DNA of 41,875 nt from Clostridia bacterium (GTDB lineage: Bacteria; Bacillota; Clostridia; Christensenellales; Borkfalkiaceae): the NCBI GenBank assembly GCA_017463105.1, contig JAFTPU010000006.1:1-41875 (forward strand), given 5' to 3'. Position numbers and translations under genes: made by a program. Under the pieces are notes generated by a model. The model was not told the origin of the DNA. It ran no database searches and worked only from the letters and a program-made list of their open reading frames with translations. Below, piece by piece: positions 39,188 to 41,875 of this stretch (its first letter is position 1; each line of letters starts with the position of its first letter).

Positions 39188-39329
39188 CAGAATACAACGT
39201 TTTTTTACACACAACGAACACATTTTTTTCAAAAAAGGCTTCCTTTGCTCTTTCGTTGACAAACCGATGAGTACCCTTCTCATCGCCGCAAGCGTGCTGT
39301 TGATCCCGTATTCGAGCAGACTGTAAAAG

Positions 39330-39365
39330 AAAACGGCGTTTCGGAAAATTCCGAAACGCCGTTTT
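39330..39365 (-). terminator. Terminator of the solute-binding protein operon
   Basis: AAAACGGCGTTTCGGAA and its exact reverse complement around a 2-nt centre (AA) give a stem of up to 16 bp, 12 nt after the stop at 39378, with TTTTCTTTTAC following on the minus strand. Confidence 0.85.
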
Positions 39366-39377
39366 CGCAAAAGGGAG

Positions 39378-39872
39378 TCAATACATTTCTTTTAACGTTT
39401 TGGGCTCGTTTTTGGAAACGTAGCAAAACAAAACGGGAATAGTAACGACGAGCAGGGACAGGAGGGTGAACGCCCCTTCTCTTTTCACGTTAAACCGTCG
39501 ATAGATTTTCTTTGCCGACAACACCAGCGTGACGTAGGCAAGAAAGGCACAAAATACGACGATTACCGTCATGATCTGTTTCAAAGGACCTGCCGAAAGC
39601 TCGGGCAGGTTTTTCTGTCCCCAAAAGGTATACGCGCAAGCCGCCAAGATCACGGCGGTAAGGGCGATCAGCATTCCGTGCATTTTACGCACGGGGATAC
39701 TGAGTACGGTAAAGCCGCCCGTCATGCGGTTTATCACGTAAAACGCATAGAAGGGAATAAAGCATTTTTTCCAGTCCTTTTCTCCGCACTTTCTCGCGGC
39801 TGCCGCCGCGCCGATCGCGTACAGCTCGACGAACGCGAGTACGCCGAGCGCAATATAAAGAAGTTTACTCAT
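39378..39872 (-). CDS. Four-helix membrane protein
   Basis: A 164-aa hydrophobic protein with segments at about 5-26 (LYIALGVLAFVELYAIGAAA), 68-86 (MLIALTAVILAACAYTF), 100-121 (IMTVIVVFCAFLAYVTLVLS) and 135-153 (AFTLLSLLVVTIPVLFCYV). The first loop WKKCFIPFYAFYVINRMTGG is reminiscent of small DUF5684/YIP-like membrane proteins of Clostridia, but I cannot name the family. Its ATG overlaps the stop of the solute-binding protein gene by one base (TAATG), so it is co-translated. It does not look like an ABC permease (no EAA loop). Confidence 0.8.
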   Translation of the reverse strand: MSKLLYIALGVLAFVELYAIGAAAAARKCGEKDWKKCFIPFYAFYVINRMTGGFTVLSIPVRKMHGMLIALTAVILAACAYTFWGQKNLPELSAGPLKQIMTVIVVFCAFLAYVTLVLSAKKIYRRFNVKREGAFTLLSLLVVTIPVLFCYVSKNEPKTLKEMY

Positions 39873-41551
39873 TATTTACCACTCAACGCCTTATAAAGCT
39901 GATACATATATTTACCGTACGAGTTTTCGCTGTCGTACGCCGCCGCCTTAAGATACTCCGCGCGGTTGTTCGCAAAGCCCGCTTTCACGTCGATATTCGC
40001 GCCGCTCCAAACCTGCGTCTGACAGAAATTGTACATATAACGACGACCCGTATCCAATTCCGTGTTCATCTGCATATTGTCCGTGAGCAGGAAGTAATCG
40101 ACCGTATCGTTATCGATATAATTCGATTTATCCTGCGCCGTAGCGATCCACGACAGCTCCTCTTCCGTATATCCCGCGTACGTATAATTCGCCACGTTCT
40201 GATTTTCCACAAGGCTCAAAACGCCCGAATAAGGCGGATTGATATAATCGGATTCGTTTGCGTACGAATAGGTATTGTCGCCGTTATCGATCCAATGCTT
40301 CCCCTCCACGCCGTATTTGCAAAGGAGGTAGTTTGCGGGATCCTCGTACATCCAATTGATAAACTGCACGATCTCTTTCGCACACTGCGAGGTCTTACTC
40401 ACGCATGCCGCAAAGGTCGCCACCGAGTTACGCATAAAGCCTTTCGCCGTCGAGTTTGCGTCCTTCGTGAGTGCGCCGAGTACGGTAAATTCCGCTTCGG
40501 GATTTCTCGCTTTCGCCTTTCTCGCCACCTGAATGAGGTGATTGATGGACGGGTCTTGTACGAAGATCGCGGTCTTACCGCTGATGAAATTGTTTTCGCC
40601 GTCGGAGAGAAGGATCGTATCCGCTTCGCCCGAGATCACGCCGTTTTTCGCCCATCTGTTTTCCAGCTCGAGCACGTCGCCGTAGCCTTCCTTCATGAAG
40701 CCCGCGCCGAACGTTTCCGTCGCCTCGTCGACGGTGCTCGTGTAATACCCCGCGTCCAATCCGTACGCGCCGAGAAGCCCTGCCTTTTCCAAATCGAAGA
40801 TCGCGCCCGTCGTAGCGTATTTGACGTCGTCGTTGGGGTCTGCGTTGACGATCGCAAGCGCCATTTCCTCGAACGTTTCCAAATTATCCACGAGCTTATA
40901 GCCTTCCGAAACCTTCGCCGCGTCGTCGGTGTAGCCCGCCGCTTCCATGAGGTCTTTTCTCACGAGAATACCGAATTTATACGGATTGATAACGGACGGA
41001 ATACCGACGACCTGCTTATCGAAAGTCGTCAAACGGGTGAGCGCGTCGAGCGATACGTCGCCCTGCGTCCACGTGGAATATTGGTAGATATTCGCGCCGT
41101 ATTCGTCGATGAGATCGTACAGATCGTAATACTGATCGTTGTTGAACATCCAATCGTCGATCCCGTCGCCGCCGCCCGTATGGGACATCACGACGTCGAC
41201 CTGTCCGCCCGCAGTGAGCTCGGCGTTGATCTTGTCTTTCATATCCTTGCCGTAAAAGTTGACTTGAAAATCGACGTTCACGGCATAATCGTTATAGAAC
41301 GCCTCCTCAACGGCGTCCCAAACCTCCTGCTCCTTCGTGCCCGCGGACCAGAAGAATTCGCTCGAACCGCCCGTATAGATAACGATCTTTTTCGCCTTGG
41401 AGGGATCGCGTTCCACGGTGGGCTTGCTCCCGCCCGTAGAATCGGTGTTGGTCGAGCCGCCGCCCGTCGAGCCCGTATTGCCGCCTCCGCCGCAAGCGGC
41501 GAAGGAAGCAACGAGCGTAAATGCCATAATAAGTGCCAAAACCTTTTTCAT
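39872..41551 (-). CDS. Extracellular solute-binding lipoprotein (ABC sugar-type)
   Basis: Signal peptide MKKVLALIMAFTLVASFAAC with lipobox cysteine, then a Gly/Thr/Ser linker. The mature part has the type 1 extracellular solute-binding layout: KKIVIYTGGSSEFFWSAGT, YAVNVDFQVNFYGKDMKDKI, VGIPSVINPYKFGILVRKDL, and a helical second lobe with FISGKTAIFVQDPS and AKEIVQFINWMYEDPANYLL. Such proteins deliver sugars or similar ligands to an ABC importer. No permease or ATPase is next to it; downstream is only the four-helix protein. The frame is open to 41572, but AAAGGAG and the signal peptide place the start at 41551. The ligand is unknown. Confidence 0.9.
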   Translation of the reverse strand: MKKVLALIMAFTLVASFAACGGGGNTGSTGGGSTNTDSTGGSKPTVERDPSKAKKIVIYTGGSSEFFWSAGTKEQEVWDAVEEAFYNDYAVNVDFQVNFYGKDMKDKINAELTAGGQVDVVMSHTGGGDGIDDWMFNNDQYYDLYDLIDEYGANIYQYSTWTQGDVSLDALTRLTTFDKQVVGIPSVINPYKFGILVRKDLMEAAGYTDDAAKVSEGYKLVDNLETFEEMALAIVNADPNDDVKYATTGAIFDLEKAGLLGAYGLDAGYYTSTVDEATETFGAGFMKEGYGDVLELENRWAKNGVISGEADTILLSDGENNFISGKTAIFVQDPSINHLIQVARKAKARNPEAEFTVLGALTKDANSTAKGFMRNSVATFAACVSKTSQCAKEIVQFINWMYEDPANYLLCKYGVEGKHWIDNGDNTYSYANESDYINPPYSGVLSLVENQNVANYTYAGYTEEELSWIATAQDKSNYIDNDTVDYFLLTDNMQMNTELDTGRRYMYNFCQTQVWSGANIDVKAGFANNRAEYLKAAAYDSENSYGKYMYQLYKALSGK

Positions 41552-41582
41552 TTTTTTATAACTCCTTTTCACAAAAGCGTAT

Positions 41583-41873
41583 TTATGCGTTTACGTAATC
41601 GGTTTTCCACGTGTCGTTGCGATAGTAACGGATATTGTCGAAATACCACGTATTGTTTGCCGTACCGTTGAAGCTCACGTTCGGATTGGAAGCGTTCAGC
41701 GCGCCCGAAAGATCGATCACTACCGTATACCACGCGCCCTTTGCGATCGTATCCGAAGTCGTCAGCAATACGCCGTCCTTATAGAACTTGATAACCTCGC
41801 TTTCGGGAACTGCGTTCGCCGCCGTGCCGTTCGTTGCAAGATTGAAGCTTGCGCCCGCCGAAGTGCCGTCGGG
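41583..41873 (-). CDS. C-terminal part of a secreted or surface protein (5' end off window)
   Basis: An open frame enters from the right edge and stops at 41585-41583, giving about 96 residues. Short strands such as SEVIKFYKDGVLLTTSD, KGAWYTVVIDLSG and NNTWYFDNIRYYRNDTW are typical of the last strands of a jelly-roll or carbohydrate-binding-like beta sandwich. It lies 31 nt upstream of the solute-binding protein start and probably belongs to the same transcript; it may be part of a glycan-binding or exported partner protein. Family and full size cannot be judged from this end. Confidence 0.6.
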   Translation of the reverse strand, partial: PDGTSAGASFNLATNGTAANAVPESEVIKFYKDGVLLTTSDTIAKGAWYTVVIDLSGALNASNPNVSFNGTANNTWYFDNIRYYRNDTWKTDYVNA

Positions 41874-41875
41874 AT

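Noticed and set aside
39135-39326. Short open frames between the SPFH promoter and the next terminator
   Set aside because: No ribosome site, unusual composition, and they overlap the consensus promoter at 39159-39187.

Overview
The gene set (Sua5, low-molecular-weight phosphatase and RpiB in a row as in the Bacillus ywl region; the UPF0237/UPF0210 pair; DUF951, DegV, YidD, a DnaD-type primosome protein, SbcCD) points to a Firmicute of class Clostridia, probably a gut member. Promoters are near-consensus sigma-A type with 17-nt spacers, ribosome sites are AGGAGG-like, and both tRNA genes encode their CCA end. The core genes are visibly richer in G+C than the left-hand mobile region.

Left, 1-6571: part of an integrative conjugative element. 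It holds the tail of an IS110-type transposase, then a leftward cargo block: putative mono-ADP-ribosyltransferase, two element proteins of unknown role, ArdA antirestriction protein, a DUF4314 protein, a ribbon-helix-helix-like protein and a solitary cytosine-5 DNA methyltransferase. Intrinsic terminators sit directly in front of two of its genes. The block abuts the 3' end of a tRNA-Leu gene, a usual integration target.

6572-22967: leftward chromosomal genes: sbcD-sbcC; a degenerate esterase-like protein, DUF951, signal peptidase I, DegV, a membrane protein and the ACT/UPF0210 pair; then pepF, dnaB, sua5, phosphatase, rpiB and peptidase E. sbcD and the rightward dnaD-like gene fire from face-to-face promoters whose leaders overlap.

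24772-29787: a compact genomic island of about 5 kb bounded by a 50-bp perfect direct repeat made of the 3' half of tRNA-Ser(GGA). From left to right it carries a hairpin-rich stretch of about 770 nt without a credible gene (candidate large structured RNA), a RelBE-type toxin-antitoxin pair, an XRE repressor facing a consensus promoter among three similar operators, an attenuator-like leader, a small acidic protein, a sigma factor apparently split over two genes (the second with a repetitive basic tail) and a tyrosine integrase. The left copy of the repeat also forms one arm of the terminator behind the dnaD-like gene.

29820-41875: a leftward cell-envelope region: a large lipoprotein with repeated PPC-like beta domains, a zinc-ribbon membrane protein that shares a terminal module with it, a YidD homologue, a four-helix membrane protein, an SPFH/zinc-ribbon protein, another membrane protein, an extracellular solute-binding lipoprotein, and the end of a secreted or surface protein that runs off the window. 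The lipoprotein and SPFH genes have strong promoters followed by a matching pair of leader hairpins. Stable tandem hairpins in 5' leaders recur before rpiB and pepF and look like a habit of this genome.

Most interesting leads: the structured-RNA candidate, the split sigma factor, the repeated leader hairpins, the DnaD/DnaI-N fusion, the SSB-like tail on DnaB, the putative ADP-ribosyltransferase among anti-defence genes, and an SbcC without a zinc hook.
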